Shown here piece after piece: positions 51,296 to 60,590 of a DNA stretch of 64,000 bases (its first letter is position 1; each line of letters begins with the position of its first letter). The notes beneath the pieces were generated by a model that was not told where the DNA came from, ran no database searches, and saw only the letters and a list, made by a program, of their open reading frames with translations. Source of the DNA: JBPYFK01 sp051984675. GTDB lineage: Bacteria; Actinomycetota; Actinomycetes; Mycobacteriales; Pseudonocardiaceae. A program made the translations under genes and the position numbers. The DNA lies in the NCBI GenBank assembly GCA_051984675.1, contig JBPYFK010000156.1, positions 7,782-71,781 on the forward strand, in the 5' to 3' direction.

Positions 51296-52831
51296 ATGAG
51301 CGCGATCACGTTTCGCGAGCTGACCCCGATCTCCTTCCTGGAGCGGGCCGCCGCGGTCTTCGCGGACCGGCCCGCCGTCGTGGACGGCGAACGTCGCCAC
51401 ACCTACGCGGAGTTCTGGGAACGCGCGCTACGGCTGGCCGGCATGCTGTCCGCTCAGGGAGTCCGGCCCGGCGACCGGGTGGCAGTGCTCTCACCGAACA
51501 CGCATCTGCTCCTGGAGGCCCATTTCGGGGTGCCGCTGGCCGGGGCGGTGCTGGTGGCGCTGAATACGCGCCTGGCACCCGCCGAGATCGCCTACATCCT
51601 GCGGCACAGTGACGCGCGCGCGGTCCTCGTGGACGTCGAATACGCGGCCGTGCTCAACGAGGCATCCGAGGCAGCTCAGTCCACCTCGCCCATCGTGATC
51701 CACTCCGACCAGTACGACGAGTTGATCGATCAGGCGCGACCACACCGCTGGGCCGTCAACGACGAGCGGTCGCTGCTGTCCATCAACTACACCAGCGGTA
51801 CCACGGGCCACCCTAAAGGCGTCATGTATCACCATCGGGGGGCCTACCTTCAGGCGCTTGCGATGGCCTACCACGCCAAGCTCGACACCGCCTCGCGCTA
51901 CCTGTGGACGTTGCCGATGTTCCACACCAACGGCTGGTGCTTTCCCTGGGCGGTCACTGCCGCTGGCGCCGTGCACCACTGCCTGCGCAAGGTCGACCCC
52001 GAGCTGGTCTGGCACGCCCTGCACCATGAGGGCATCACGCACTTCTGCGCCGCGCCCACCGTGCTCGCCACGCTTGCTGAGCATCCCGCCGCCGCACCAC
52101 CCGAGCACGCGGTGCGGGTGTTCGCCGGTGGTGCTCCGCCGTGGCCCGCTCTGCTGGCCCGCATGACCGACCTGGGGATCGACATCCAGCACCTGTACGG
52201 CCTGACCGAAACGTTCGGCCCCGCCGTGGTCTGCGAACCGCAACCCGAATGGCGAACGCTGGCGCCGGAGCAGCGAGCACGGCTGGTCGCGCGCCAGGGC
52301 ATCGCCAACGTCATCGCCGAACCCGTCCGGGTGGTCGACGCCGCCGGCCGGGACGTGCCCGCCGACGGGCAGACCATGGGCGAGATCCTGCTGCGCGGCA
52401 ACGACGTCATGCTGGGCTACTACCGCGACGAAGAAGCCACCGAGACGGCCACCCTGGACGGCTGGTTCCGCAGCGGGGACCTTGGTGTCCGCCACCCCGA
52501 CGGCTACGTTGAAATCCGGGACCGCAGCAAGGACGTCATCATCTCCGGCGGCGAGAACATCACCTCCGTGGAGGTCGAGAACGCGCTCACCCAGCATCCT
52601 GACGTGCTTGAAGCCGCCGTCGTCGGCGCGCCACACGAGAAATGGGGAGAGGTGCCGGTCGCGTTCGTGCGACCCCGCAGCCCCGCGGCGGTCACCGAAG
52701 CCGAACTCATCGCGTTCGTGCGCGAGCGGATCGCCCACTTCAAGGCGCCGCGGCGAGTCATCTTCGGGGAACTGCCCAAGACCTCGACCGGCAAGCTGAA
52801 GAAGAACCTCCTTCGCGAGCAGGTGCGCTAG
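51296..52831 (+). CDS. Acyl-CoA synthetase (DmdB-like branch)
   Basis: This 511-aa ANL enzyme shows SINYTSGTTGHPKGVMYHHRG (A3), LWTLPMFHTNGWCFPW, YGLTETFGPAVVCEPQPEW, RSGDLGVRHPDGYVEIRDR, SKDVIISGGENITSVEVE and LPKTSTGKLKKNLLR. FHTNGWCFPW is typical of a branch with medium-chain acyl-CoA synthetases and DmdB, the 3-methylmercaptopropionyl-CoA ligase. It ends 4 bp inside the convergent methanethiol-oxidase gene. The substrate is uncertain; a thio-acid is one option given that neighbour. Confidence 0.85.
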   Translation: MSAITFRELTPISFLERAAAVFADRPAVVDGERRHTYAEFWERALRLAGMLSAQGVRPGDRVAVLSPNTHLLLEAHFGVPLAGAVLVALNTRLAPAEIAYILRHSDARAVLVDVEYAAVLNEASEAAQSTSPIVIHSDQYDELIDQARPHRWAVNDERSLLSINYTSGTTGHPKGVMYHHRGAYLQALAMAYHAKLDTASRYLWTLPMFHTNGWCFPWAVTAAGAVHHCLRKVDPELVWHALHHEGITHFCAAPTVLATLAEHPAAAPPEHAVRVFAGGAPPWPALLARMTDLGIDIQHLYGLTETFGPAVVCEPQPEWRTLAPEQRARLVARQGIANVIAEPVRVVDAAGRDVPADGQTMGEILLRGNDVMLGYYRDEEATETATLDGWFRSGDLGVRHPDGYVEIRDRSKDVIISGGENITSVEVENALTQHPDVLEAAVVGAPHEKWGEVPVAFVRPRSPAAVTEAELIAFVRERIAHFKAPRRVIFGELPKTSTGKLKKNLLREQVR

Positions 52832-54240
52832 CGGTAGCAGTACGAGTCGGAGGACGCGTCTCCACCTTGCAGCCGCACCTGGTGCACGCGCAGGCCGCGG
52901 AAATCCTCGCCGTGCGGGAAGAACCGTGAATCCAGGGTGAGGCCACCGCGCTGCGGGTCGGTGTCGATCCGCGCCATCCAGGCACCCACACCATCGGGAT
53001 AGAACTGGTCGTCCCACGCGCCGTAGAGGGAGTTCGTGACGTAGATCCGCCGCCCGTCTCGGCTGACCTCCACCATCTGGGGGCCGCCCGCCAGGGGGTG
53101 GTGCGGCCTGGCGGGGTGCGCGGCGCGCCGCACGATGCCGCCGAGGTGCACCGACCCGACCTCGCGCGGGTGGGCGGGATCGGACACGTCGTACTGCTTC
53201 AGCTCACCGGTGCCCCAGCACGAGACGTAGAGGAACCGGTCGTCGACCGACAGGTCGATGTCGGTGACCAGCGGTGGCACTGCCGCGAACGGCCGCAGTG
53301 CCGGAGGCAGCTCGGTGACTTCTGCCGGCTCCGCCGGGATCGTGATCACCTTGTCCGCCGTCCAGGTGTCACCCTCGCGGTGCCAGCGCCACACGGACGC
53401 GGACAGGTCAGCCGTGGACACGACAACGCCCGCGAATCCCCACGTGGCTTCCGGGTCGTGCGACGGCCGCAGCTCCAGAACCATCTGATGCTGCTGGCCG
53501 AGATCCACTCGCTGACGATGCCGACCTTCCGCGAGATCCCAGAAGTGCAGCGCGTGGCCGTACTTGTTGCCCAGCAGCAGCTCGGGGTCGATCCCGTTCT
53601 CGATCATGGACGGGGTTCCCCACTCGCTGCTGATCAGAACGTTCTGCCGCAGGTGCCACCACGCGTCGTAGGCCAGGTACTGCGACCCCCGGTCGGTTTC
53701 CCAGGCGCGCAGCACCTCGAACGTGTCGTGATCGAGCAGTGCGATCCCGCCCGGGCCGTCGGTCCCGTTGCCACCCCCGAGGCAGGACAGGAAGATCCCG
53801 TCGGGTCCGCAGTGCAGCGTGTGCGGACGTGAGTAGCCGGCCCGGGCCGCCAGTTGCTCGGCATCGATCGTGCGGTGCAGCCTCGGCTGCCGTGGATCGG
53901 GGTGGGTGTCGTAGACGTGCACGTGGGAGGAGCGCAGGCCCGGCAGCAGCAGGTAGCGGCGCTCCAGGCCACTCATGTCGTGGCCTTCATGCATGAGGGC
54001 GCTGCTGCAGGCGTTCCACCCGAAGTGATGCAACTCGTCGCCCCGGGTGGGGAGGTCGGCCCACCCCACGACCGTGCCGTAGGTGGGCGCGGTGGCATCC
54101 ACGTCGACCACGGTCAGCGCGTCCGGTCTCGCCCCTGACCGATCGAAAGCCGCGACGTAGGCCAGCCGTTCCGGCGGAGCCGCGGCGGCCTCGGCCGCGC
54201 TGCGGTAGAACGTCGGATCGATTCCCGACTGCGAAGTCAT
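52828..54240 (-). CDS. Methanethiol oxidase / selenium-binding protein 56 family
   Basis: ATG 54240 gives 470 aa, the family length. Characteristic blocks are ELHHFGWNACSSAL, RSSHVHVYDTHPDPRQPRLH, SRPHTLHCGPDGIFLSCLGG, ISSEWGTPSMIENGIDPELL, RFLYVSCWGTGELKQYDVSD, RRIYVTNSLYGAWDDQFYP and the tail SSDSYCYR. Bacterial members are copper-dependent methanethiol oxidases forming formaldehyde, H2S and H2O2. The cysteine in NACSSA and the histidines of HVH are candidate metal or thiol sites. Convergent with the DmdB-like ligase. Confidence 0.88.
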   Translation of the reverse strand: MTSQSGIDPTFYRSAAEAAAAPPERLAYVAAFDRSGARPDALTVVDVDATAPTYGTVVGWADLPTRGDELHHFGWNACSSALMHEGHDMSGLERRYLLLPGLRSSHVHVYDTHPDPRQPRLHRTIDAEQLAARAGYSRPHTLHCGPDGIFLSCLGGGNGTDGPGGIALLDHDTFEVLRAWETDRGSQYLAYDAWWHLRQNVLISSEWGTPSMIENGIDPELLLGNKYGHALHFWDLAEGRHRQRVDLGQQHQMVLELRPSHDPEATWGFAGVVVSTADLSASVWRWHREGDTWTADKVITIPAEPAEVTELPPALRPFAAVPPLVTDIDLSVDDRFLYVSCWGTGELKQYDVSDPAHPREVGSVHLGGIVRRAAHPARPHHPLAGGPQMVEVSRDGRRIYVTNSLYGAWDDQFYPDGVGAWMARIDTDPQRGGLTLDSRFFPHGEDFRGLRVHQVRLQGGDASSDSYCYR

Positions 54241-54443
54241 GCGTGCTCCCAGGGTTGATCGCCGAGACCCCCGGAGGGCCGGGTCTCCAGCCACGATGAA
54301 CCACCGACGCGGTGGCAACACCGCGAGGAGCGCACATTCAGCAGGTCCACGTACAAGCGCTGAACGGGTTCAACGCCTCGTACGGCGTCTGGGACGCTGC
54401 CCACGGGGTCAGTGTCTCAGCGTCACCGGCCAGCGGAAAGCCC

Positions 54444-54650
54444 TCAGCGGCGTACCTCGATCGTGGCGAGAAGCTCCGCCGTCGCCTGCTCGATCTTCTC
54501 CACCGCACGGTCGAAGGCGAGCGCGTTGTGCGACGCCGGTTGCCGGAAGCCGGAGACCTTGCGGACGTACTGCAAGGCGGCGGCCCGGATGTCGGCGTCG
54601 GTGACCTGCTCGGCGTAGGGCGCCCGAAGCGTCCGAATGCTGCGGCACAT
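54444..54650 (-). CDS. DUF2277 family small protein
   Basis: This 68-residue protein (MCRSIRTLRAPYAEQVTDAD, VRKVSGFRQPASHNALAFDR, IEQATAELLATI) matches the small DUF2277 family of unknown function, with the conserved MCRSIKTLR-type start including the N-terminal cysteine. It stands alone between the methanethiol oxidase and the SDR. Confidence 0.75.
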   Translation of the reverse strand: MCRSIRTLRAPYAEQVTDADIRAAALQYVRKVSGFRQPASHNALAFDRAVEKIEQATAELLATIEVRR

Positions 54651-54723
54651 GTCGACAGTATGAAGCCGGTGCGGGCTGCCCCGGAGGTTCGGCTGGCAAC
54701 GTGCGTCCGGCAGACTGACCGGC

Positions 54724-55467
54724 GTGAGTGGAACGGTTCTGGTACTCGGCGGGCGCAGCGAGATCGGGCTGGCCGTGGCCGAGCGGCTGGCCGGTCGCGG
54801 CTACGGCAGCTTCGTGCTGGCCGCGCGGCGCAGCGACGATCTGGACGCCCAGGAGACGGCCCTGCGCCAAGCTGGGGCGACCACGGTGGCGCGGGTCGAG
54901 TTCGACGCCGACGACGTCTCGGCGCACCGCGCCGTGCTGGAGGCCGTGGCCGACCGGCACGGACCGCTGGACGTGGTGGTCACCGCGTTCGGGGTGCTGG
55001 GTGACCAGCAGCGCGCCGAACACGACTCCGCGCACGCCCTGGCCGTCGTGCACACCGACTACGTCGCCCACGTGAGCGTGCTGACCGAGCTGGCCAACCT
55101 GCTGCGTGCACAGGGACACGGGCAGCTCGTCGTGTTCTCGTCGGTCGCCGGGGTGCGGGTGCGGCGCGCCAACTACGTGTACGGGTCGGCCAAAGCCGGA
55201 TTGGACGGGTTCGCCAGCGGGCTGGCCGACGCGCTGGTCGGCAGCGGCGTGCGGCTACTGCTGGTCCGGCCCGGTTTCGTCATCGGGCGGATGACCCGGG
55301 GAATGAGCGCGGCGCCGTTTTCCAGCACGCCGGAGCAGGTCGCGGACGCCACTGTCCGCGCGCTGTCGCGCGGCCGCGAGGTCGTGTGGGTGCCGCCGGT
55401 TCTGCGTCTGGTGTTCGCCGTGATGCGACTGGTCCCGCGCTCGATCTGGCGCCGTATGCCGCGGTAG
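54724..55467 (+). CDS. DprE2-like short-chain dehydrogenase
   Basis: GTG 54724 gives 247 aa. LVLGGRSEIGLAVAERL is the cofactor motif in the GGxSEIG form of DprE2, followed by AFGVLGDQQ, VFSSVAGVRVRRANYVYGSA-K (Ser, Tyr, Lys triad), SAKAGLDGFASGLADAL, LLVRPGFVIGRMTRGM and RSIWRRMPR at the end. DprE2 reduces the 2-keto intermediate in making decaprenyl-phospho-arabinose for the cell wall. There is no DprE1 partner here, so it may be a paralogue with a different substrate. Confidence 0.78.
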   Translation: MSGTVLVLGGRSEIGLAVAERLAGRGYGSFVLAARRSDDLDAQETALRQAGATTVARVEFDADDVSAHRAVLEAVADRHGPLDVVVTAFGVLGDQQRAEHDSAHALAVVHTDYVAHVSVLTELANLLRAQGHGQLVVFSSVAGVRVRRANYVYGSAKAGLDGFASGLADALVGSGVRLLLVRPGFVIGRMTRGMSAAPFSSTPEQVADATVRALSRGREVVWVPPVLRLVFAVMRLVPRSIWRRMPR

Positions 55468-55481
55468 GACTGACTTGATCT

Positions 55482-55494
55482 GTCCTATATGGAC
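55482..55494. repeat. GTCC-N5-GGAC palindrome
   Basis: GTCCTATATGGAC lies between the SDR and glutaredoxin genes, 35 bp before the latter. One of the dispersed 13-bp palindromes. Confidence 0.35.
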
Positions 55495-55528
55495 GATCGA
55501 ACTCATTCGGCGGATCGATGGAGGAACG

Positions 55529-55879
55529 ATGAGCACCGACCGGAGCACCGACCAGGATTCGACGGTCACCGCAGTGGAGTTCTACTGGCGACCCGGCTGT
55601 CCGTTCTGCATGGCACTGCGCGTCCCGCTGCGGCGCAGCGGCTTGCCGATCCGGGAAGTCAACATCTGGGAAGACCCGGAGGCCGCCGCTCGCGTGCGCC
55701 AGGCCACGGGTGGGAATGAGACCGTGCCCACGGTGTTCGTCGGTGATCGTGCCCTGGTCAATCCGAGCATGCGCCAAGTACGCGAGGCCGTGTCGACGCA
55801 TGCGCCGGAACTGCTGCCCGAGGGGGCGGAGCCGGCCCGGCCACGGCGGCGGTTCTGGCCGTTCGGCCACGGCAGCTGA
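55529..55879 (+). CDS. Glutaredoxin-like thiol-disulfide protein
   Basis: ATG 55529 behind GGAGGAA gives 116 aa. Thioredoxin fold with FYWRPGCPFCMALR (CPFC redox site at residues about 24-27), then NETVPTVFVGDRALVNPS (cis-Pro and the glutathione/mycothiol-facing loop). The positively charged C-terminus RPRRRFWPFG is not part of the fold. In mycothiol-making bacteria such proteins may serve as mycoredoxins or NrdH-type reductants; the partner is unknown. Confidence 0.85.
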   Translation: MSTDRSTDQDSTVTAVEFYWRPGCPFCMALRVPLRRSGLPIREVNIWEDPEAAARVRQATGGNETVPTVFVGDRALVNPSMRQVREAVSTHAPELLPEGAEPARPRRRFWPFGHGS

Positions 55880-56054
55880 CCGGCACTGGCGTAGCAGCGG
55901 CCCGCGACGGACATTTCCGTATCCGATACTGGCGGACAACGCGGTGCTGTTGTGGCGTCGACCTCGCGCGCCGAGGTAGAATGGCATTGTGTGTGTTCCC
56001 ATCGGGAGGTTTTTCGGTGGGATTTGGTCATTGCTGGGTGGATAGGTATTTGTT

Positions 56055-56453
56055 GTGGCTACTGGTAAAGTAATTCGGTTCGACGCGGTTCGCGGTTATG
56101 GTTTTGTCGCACCGGACGGTGGCGGTGAGGATCTTTTTCTGCATGTTAACGACTTGCTGGTGGACAAGTCGCTGATCGCTCCGGGTGTGACGGTCGAATT
56201 CACCTCGGACGAGGGTGAACGCGGTATGAAGGCTTCGGACGTCCGAGTGATCGGCCGGCGGCCGTACTCGGATGGTCCGGCGGAACGCGGTGAAGGTGAC
56301 GAGGCCGGAGACGTCCTGACGCGCGAGGAGTTCCGGGAGGAAGTGACGGAGGCGCTGCTCGGCGAGTTCCCGGAATTGACCGCGGCGCAGATCGTCGGTA
56401 TTCGGAAGCGGATGATCGCGCTGGCCAGTGCGCACGGGTGGGTCGAGCACTGA
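56055..56453 (+). CDS. Cold-shock-domain protein with C-terminal extension
   Basis: GTG 56055 gives 132 aa. Residues 1-66 are a cold-shock domain (GKVIRFDAVRGYGFVAPD with RNP1, EDLFLHVNDL with RNP2), which binds single-stranded RNA/DNA. Residues about 85-132 form an acidic then helical extension (LTREEFREEVTEALLGEFPE) known from longer actinobacterial Csp proteins. The 175-bp 5' region is less GC-rich than the average here and may be a regulated leader, as for other cold-shock genes. Confidence 0.85.
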   Translation: MATGKVIRFDAVRGYGFVAPDGGGEDLFLHVNDLLVDKSLIAPGVTVEFTSDEGERGMKASDVRVIGRRPYSDGPAERGEGDEAGDVLTREEFREEVTEALLGEFPELTAAQIVGIRKRMIALASAHGWVEH

Positions 56454-56521
56454 GGCGACCGGTGGCCGGGTTGGAAGCATCCGATCTGGCTATCGGACTC
56501 TGACTCTGCCTCCACCCAGTT

Positions 56522-56534
56522 GTCCATAATGGAC
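56522..56534. repeat. GTCC-N5-GGAC palindrome
   Basis: GTCCATAATGGAC lies directly before the stop of the L,D-transpeptidase gene in the short gap between convergent genes. It could add to transcription termination. Confidence 0.35.
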
Positions 56535-56535
56535 T

Positions 56536-57741
56536 TTAGTGTTGGAGTGCGCTACCTCGCACCCATTGCGGCCACGGTAACTCCCAGTCTCCGTAGGTGT
56601 CCCACACCTCCAACGGCGAGCCACCGGAATGGGTGATCTCGACGACGTCACCCAGGTCGAAGTGGTCGAAGAACCACTGGGCGTTGTCCGGGCTGAGGTT
56701 GACGCAGCCGTGCGAGACGTTGACGTTGCCCTGCTGCCCGACGGACCACGGCGCGGAATGCACGAACTCGCCGTCATCGGAGAGCCGCTCGTCGAGGTCG
56801 ACCTTCTCGTTGTAGTACCCAGGTCGCCCCGGACACACCCCGTGCGTGCAGGAGTCCATCACGATGCTGGGCTGCTTGTCCGAGACGACGTGCGGGCCCT
56901 CGTGCGTCGGAAAGCCCGGGGCCCCAAGGCTGATGGGCACGGTGTTCACGACCTGGCCGTCGTGCAGGATCCGCATCGACTCGCTGGCACCATCGGCCTC
57001 GGCGATCCACGAATCGTGGATCGTGTACGTCGCGGTGCGGTCCTCCTCGCCGTACACACCGCCACCGAGGTCGACGCCGTAGGTGTTGGCGTGCACGGTG
57101 ATCGTCGTCCCGGGCTGCCAGTACGCCTGCGGCCGAAAGTGCACCGTGCGGGGGTCGATCCAGGACCAGGTCCCGGGCTGCGGCGGGTTCGACCTCACCG
57201 ACAGCGCCCTTTCCGCTGCGGGCCTGTCGGTGACGTCGTGGTCGAACGACACCCCGATGATCTGCCCGACACCGAAGGTCAGGGTGTTCGTGGGAGCCGG
57301 GGTCAGTGACGGGTAGGCGGTCTCGGCCGGTGTCAGCGTGCGCACCGTGCTCGCCTTCTCGGCGCGCCTGCCCAGGCGGTCGACCCCGTCGGCCACCACC
57401 CGGTAGGTGGCGCCGTAACCCAGGGGTTCGATGGAGGTCCAGGTCCGCTCGTCGGGAGAGAGCGTGCCGGCGACCTGGTTCCCCCGCGCCGTGTTGATCA
57501 CCGTCACGGTGGTGAGTGTCCCGTTGGTCGCGGTGACCGTGACCGGTGTCTTCGGATTCGCCTGGACGGACTCGTCGGGCGAGATGGTGATCACCACCGC
57601 GGGCGCTGAAGTCGGCGACGGCGACCCCTGCGTACCTCCGCCGGTGGAACACGCGACCACGGTGAACCCGATGACGGCCACGCCAGCCACGGCACGCATG
57701 CCGGTCCGCCGCCCCCGGGAACCTGAAACGTGTCTCACCAT
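56536..57741 (-). CDS. ldt: L,D-transpeptidase lipoprotein with Ig-like domains
   Basis: ATG 57741 is used; TTG 57753 or the ATG 42 bp further in (MRAVAGVAVI) are alternatives. The signal peptide ends in the lipobox VVAC at about residue 31. Residues about 45-245 are two Ig-like domains (TVTVINTARGNQVAGTLSPD, SFDHDVTDRPAAERAL), and the YkuD domain follows with the catalytic SHGCVNLS (Cys near 346). It forms 3-3 crosslinks in peptidoglycan, as LdtMt2 does. Anchored to the outer face of the membrane. Confidence 0.9.
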   Translation of the reverse strand: MVRHVSGSRGRRTGMRAVAGVAVIGFTVVACSTGGGTQGSPSPTSAPAVVITISPDESVQANPKTPVTVTATNGTLTTVTVINTARGNQVAGTLSPDERTWTSIEPLGYGATYRVVADGVDRLGRRAEKASTVRTLTPAETAYPSLTPAPTNTLTFGVGQIIGVSFDHDVTDRPAAERALSVRSNPPQPGTWSWIDPRTVHFRPQAYWQPGTTITVHANTYGVDLGGGVYGEEDRTATYTIHDSWIAEADGASESMRILHDGQVVNTVPISLGAPGFPTHEGPHVVSDKQPSIVMDSCTHGVCPGRPGYYNEKVDLDERLSDDGEFVHSAPWSVGQQGNVNVSHGCVNLSPDNAQWFFDHFDLGDVVEITHSGGSPLEVWDTYGDWELPWPQWVRGSALQH

Positions 57742-57791
57742 ATCGAGGGACAACCTAGCGGTAGCGGGCGCCGCAGCGCACCGAAGGTCAA

Positions 57792-59255
57792 CTAATCGGG
57801 TGAGGCGGCGTCGAGATGATCGAGGGCGTCTTCGATGGCGCGGTGGAACGTCGGGTAGGCGAAAATCATCGCTCGGAGCTGGTCGACGGGCACCTGCCCA
57901 TGCACCGCGACCGCCAGCGCCCCGAGAATCTCACCTCCGTACGGCGCTACCACGGTTGCTCCCACGAGCACGCCGGCGTCGTGGTCAGCGACGAGCTTGA
58001 TCAAGCCCTCCTCGCCCGCCCGGTGGATCCAGCCCCGCACGGACGACGCGATCGGCGTCGTCGCCGTGCGCACCGTCAGCCCGCGCGCCGTCGCGGCGGC
58101 TTCGGTGAGCCCGACCGAGGCCACCTCGGGGTCGGTGAAGGTGACCGCCGGTGCGGCCCGGTAGTTCGCGGTGGCACCGTCGCGGCCGAGGATGTTCGCC
58201 GCCGCGATCCGCGCCTGGTAGACGGACGTGTGGGTGAACGCGCCATGGCCGGTGACGTCCCCGATAGCCCAGACGCCGTCGGTGGCGCGCATCGTGTGGT
58301 CGACTGGGATCGTCCTGGCCGTCTCGTCCAGTCCAACCGTCGCGACACCCAACCTGGCGAGATCGGTACGCCTCCCGGTCGCGACGAGCAGCCGTTCAGC
58401 AGTCGGTGCCTCACCGGAGTCCAGGGTCACGGTGAAACCGCCGGTGCCGTGGTCGACGTGCTGAGCGGAGGTTCCCGTGTGGACCTGGACGCCTTCGGAA
58501 CGCAGCACGGACGCGATGGCCGCGGAGGCTTCCGGCTCGGCGACGGCAAGCAGCCTCGACTGCGCCTCCACCAGCGTCACCCGCGTCCCGAAGCGGGCGA
58601 ACACCTGGGCGAACTCCAGGCCCACCGGGCCACCGCCGAGTACCAGCAGTGAGGACGGCGCGTTCTGTTGTCGCACCGCATCCCGGTTGGTCCAGAACGG
58701 TGTACCCGCCAGACCCGCGATCGGCGGGATCGCCGGGTCGGTGCCCGGGTTGAGTACGATGCCCCGGCGGGCACGGAACACGCGGTCGCTGTCGCTTGTG
58801 GACCTGTCGGTCGTGGATCTGCCCGTTGTGAAACCGTCCGGTGTGGACACTGTCACCTCGCCGGGGGCGGTGATGCGCCCAGTGCCCCGGACGAATCGGC
58901 CGCCGGTGGATTCGAAGCGTTCCACGGCGATCCGGTCATCCCAGCCGGTGGTGGCCTCCTCGCTGATCCGCCTCGCCACCGGCGCCCAATCCGCATGCGC
59001 CTGCGCCCAGCCGGAGAACTGGGCGACTCGCCGCGCCTCGGCCAGCACGTCCGCGCCGCGCACCATCATCTTCGTCGGGATGCACGCGTAGTACGGGCAT
59101 TCCCCGCCCACCAGGCGGGCCTCGACCCCCACGACCGACAGTCCCGCTCGGGCCAGCCGGCCCGCGACCTCCTCACCGCCCGGCCCCATCCCGATGACCA
59201 CGATGTCCACGTCTGTTGCTGATTTGTTGCCAGCTGGCGCGTCGTCGCGTGACAT
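57792..59255 (-). CDS. Pyridine nucleotide-disulfide oxidoreductase (Lpd/mercuric-reductase-like)
   Basis: ATG 59255 behind GGGAGG gives 487 aa. FAD motif GMGPGGEEVAGRLARAG, redox site GGECPYYACIPTK (CX4C, with Glu instead of the usual Thr before the first Cys), NAD motif GGGPVGLEFAQVFARFG, WAIGDVTG and dimerisation domain ending FAYPTFHRAIEDAL, where the His is in FHRAIE instead of HAHPTxxE. It is not beside 2-oxoacid dehydrogenase genes. It probably reduces a small disulfide or quinone; mycothione reductase is unlikely because its motif differs. Confidence 0.78.
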   Translation of the reverse strand: MSRDDAPAGNKSATDVDIVVIGMGPGGEEVAGRLARAGLSVVGVEARLVGGECPYYACIPTKMMVRGADVLAEARRVAQFSGWAQAHADWAPVARRISEEATTGWDDRIAVERFESTGGRFVRGTGRITAPGEVTVSTPDGFTTGRSTTDRSTSDSDRVFRARRGIVLNPGTDPAIPPIAGLAGTPFWTNRDAVRQQNAPSSLLVLGGGPVGLEFAQVFARFGTRVTLVEAQSRLLAVAEPEASAAIASVLRSEGVQVHTGTSAQHVDHGTGGFTVTLDSGEAPTAERLLVATGRRTDLARLGVATVGLDETARTIPVDHTMRATDGVWAIGDVTGHGAFTHTSVYQARIAAANILGRDGATANYRAAPAVTFTDPEVASVGLTEAAATARGLTVRTATTPIASSVRGWIHRAGEEGLIKLVADHDAGVLVGATVVAPYGGEILGALAVAVHGQVPVDQLRAMIFAYPTFHRAIEDALDHLDAASPD

Positions 59256-59590
59256 AGCCGTGCCTCCCGCTCGCTCGTATGACACTCACCGTCGCTGCTG
59301 TGGCGGACAGGTGCTGGGGAGTTCACCGCATCGAAGTATGGGCACGCGAACGTGCCAATGCGGCGTGCGAGCTCGCCACGAACAAGTAACGTTTCGCGGT
59401 CTTGACATGGCCCGCGACACCGCGCCAAAATGCCCGACCAATAGTTGTCATTTGAGTGAACACGAATTTCGCCCGAGGGTAGATCGCAGATCGCCCATCG
59501 AGCGCAAGAGTACGCGATCACACCTGTCAGTTCGGCGTCTGACGATTTCTCGTTCGGCCCGTCATCGGATACGACGGACCGGGGTAACGT
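59256..59590. other. Intergenic region before the orphan mce gene
   Basis: No convincing gene in 335 bp. TTGACA at 59402-59407 with CAAAAT about 18 bp later (59426-59431) is a possible sigma-70-type promoter for the orphan mce gene. Confidence 0.35.
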
Positions 59591-60571
59591 ATGCGTCCTT
59601 TCGAGCACCGTAATCCCATCGCCCTCGGAGTTACGGGATTGGTACTGCTGGCACTGGGATTCCTGGTGGCTATCAACTTCGACAAGCTTCCGATGGTCGG
59701 GGGCACGCTCTACAACGCGGACTTCAGTGAGTCCGCCGGTCTGGTGCCCGGCAACGAGGTGCGGATTTCGGGCGTGAAGGTGGGCACGGTCAGCGATGTG
59801 GCGCTGGACGGGGACCACGTGAAGGTGTCGTTCCGGGTCAAGGACGCGTGGCTCGGGGACCAGACCCGGGCCGCGATCAAGATCAAGTCTTTGCTGGGTC
59901 AGAAGTATCTGGCGTTGGACTCGCACGGCACCCGCGAACTGTCCGCTTCAGACACGGTCCCGTTGCAGCGCACGATGGCGCCCTTCGACGTGGTTCAGGC
60001 GTTGAGCGGGCTGTCCAACGACTTGGGGCAGATCGACACCCAGCAGTTGGCGCAGAGCTTCAACGTCATGTCGCAGACGTTCGCCAACACGCCGAACAAC
60101 GTGCATGGTGCGCTCACCGGGTTGTCCGCGCTGTCGGAGACGATCGCGAAACGGGATGCGCAGCTCAAGGAGCTGCTCAGCAACACCAACCAGGTCAGCA
60201 AGACGATCGCGGACCGCGACGCGGAGTTCCAGAAGCTGCTCGCGGACAGCAACCTGCTGCTGTCGGAGGTCAAGCAGCGCCGCGAAGCGATCAACGGGCT
60301 GCTGGTGGGCACGCGCAACCTGTCCGTCCAGCTGACCGGGCTGGTCAGCGAGAACTCCGCCCAGCTCGGCCCGACATTACAGCAACTCAACCAGGTCACC
60401 GCGATGTTGCAGCACAACCAGGACAATCTGGATCGCACGATCAAGATGATGGCGCCGTTCACCCGGCTGTTGACGAACACGGCAGGCAACGGCCGCTGGA
60501 TCGATGCCTACATCTGTGGCCTGCTCCCGCCGGCCGTCGGCCCGATCAATCAAGCGGGCTGCTACCAGTGA
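59591..60571 (+). CDS. Orphan Mce family protein (MceC-like)
   Basis: This 326-aa protein has a membrane anchor (IALGVTGLVLLALGFLVAIN), the MlaD domain (PGNEVRISGVKVGTVSDVAL, IKIKSLLGQKYLALDSHG) and a long helical region with heptad-like runs (KRDAQLKELLSNTNQVSKTI). It ends NTAGNGRWIDAYICG and GCYQ, like the MceC subunit of the main operon. No yrbE or other mce gene is adjacent. It may swap into another Mce complex or be the remnant of a second operon. Confidence 0.85.
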   Translation: MRPFEHRNPIALGVTGLVLLALGFLVAINFDKLPMVGGTLYNADFSESAGLVPGNEVRISGVKVGTVSDVALDGDHVKVSFRVKDAWLGDQTRAAIKIKSLLGQKYLALDSHGTRELSASDTVPLQRTMAPFDVVQALSGLSNDLGQIDTQQLAQSFNVMSQTFANTPNNVHGALTGLSALSETIAKRDAQLKELLSNTNQVSKTIADRDAEFQKLLADSNLLLSEVKQRREAINGLLVGTRNLSVQLTGLVSENSAQLGPTLQQLNQVTAMLQHNQDNLDRTIKMMAPFTRLLTNTAGNGRWIDAYICGLLPPAVGPINQAGCYQ

Positions 60572-60590
60572 TCCGAACGCGTTGACAGGC

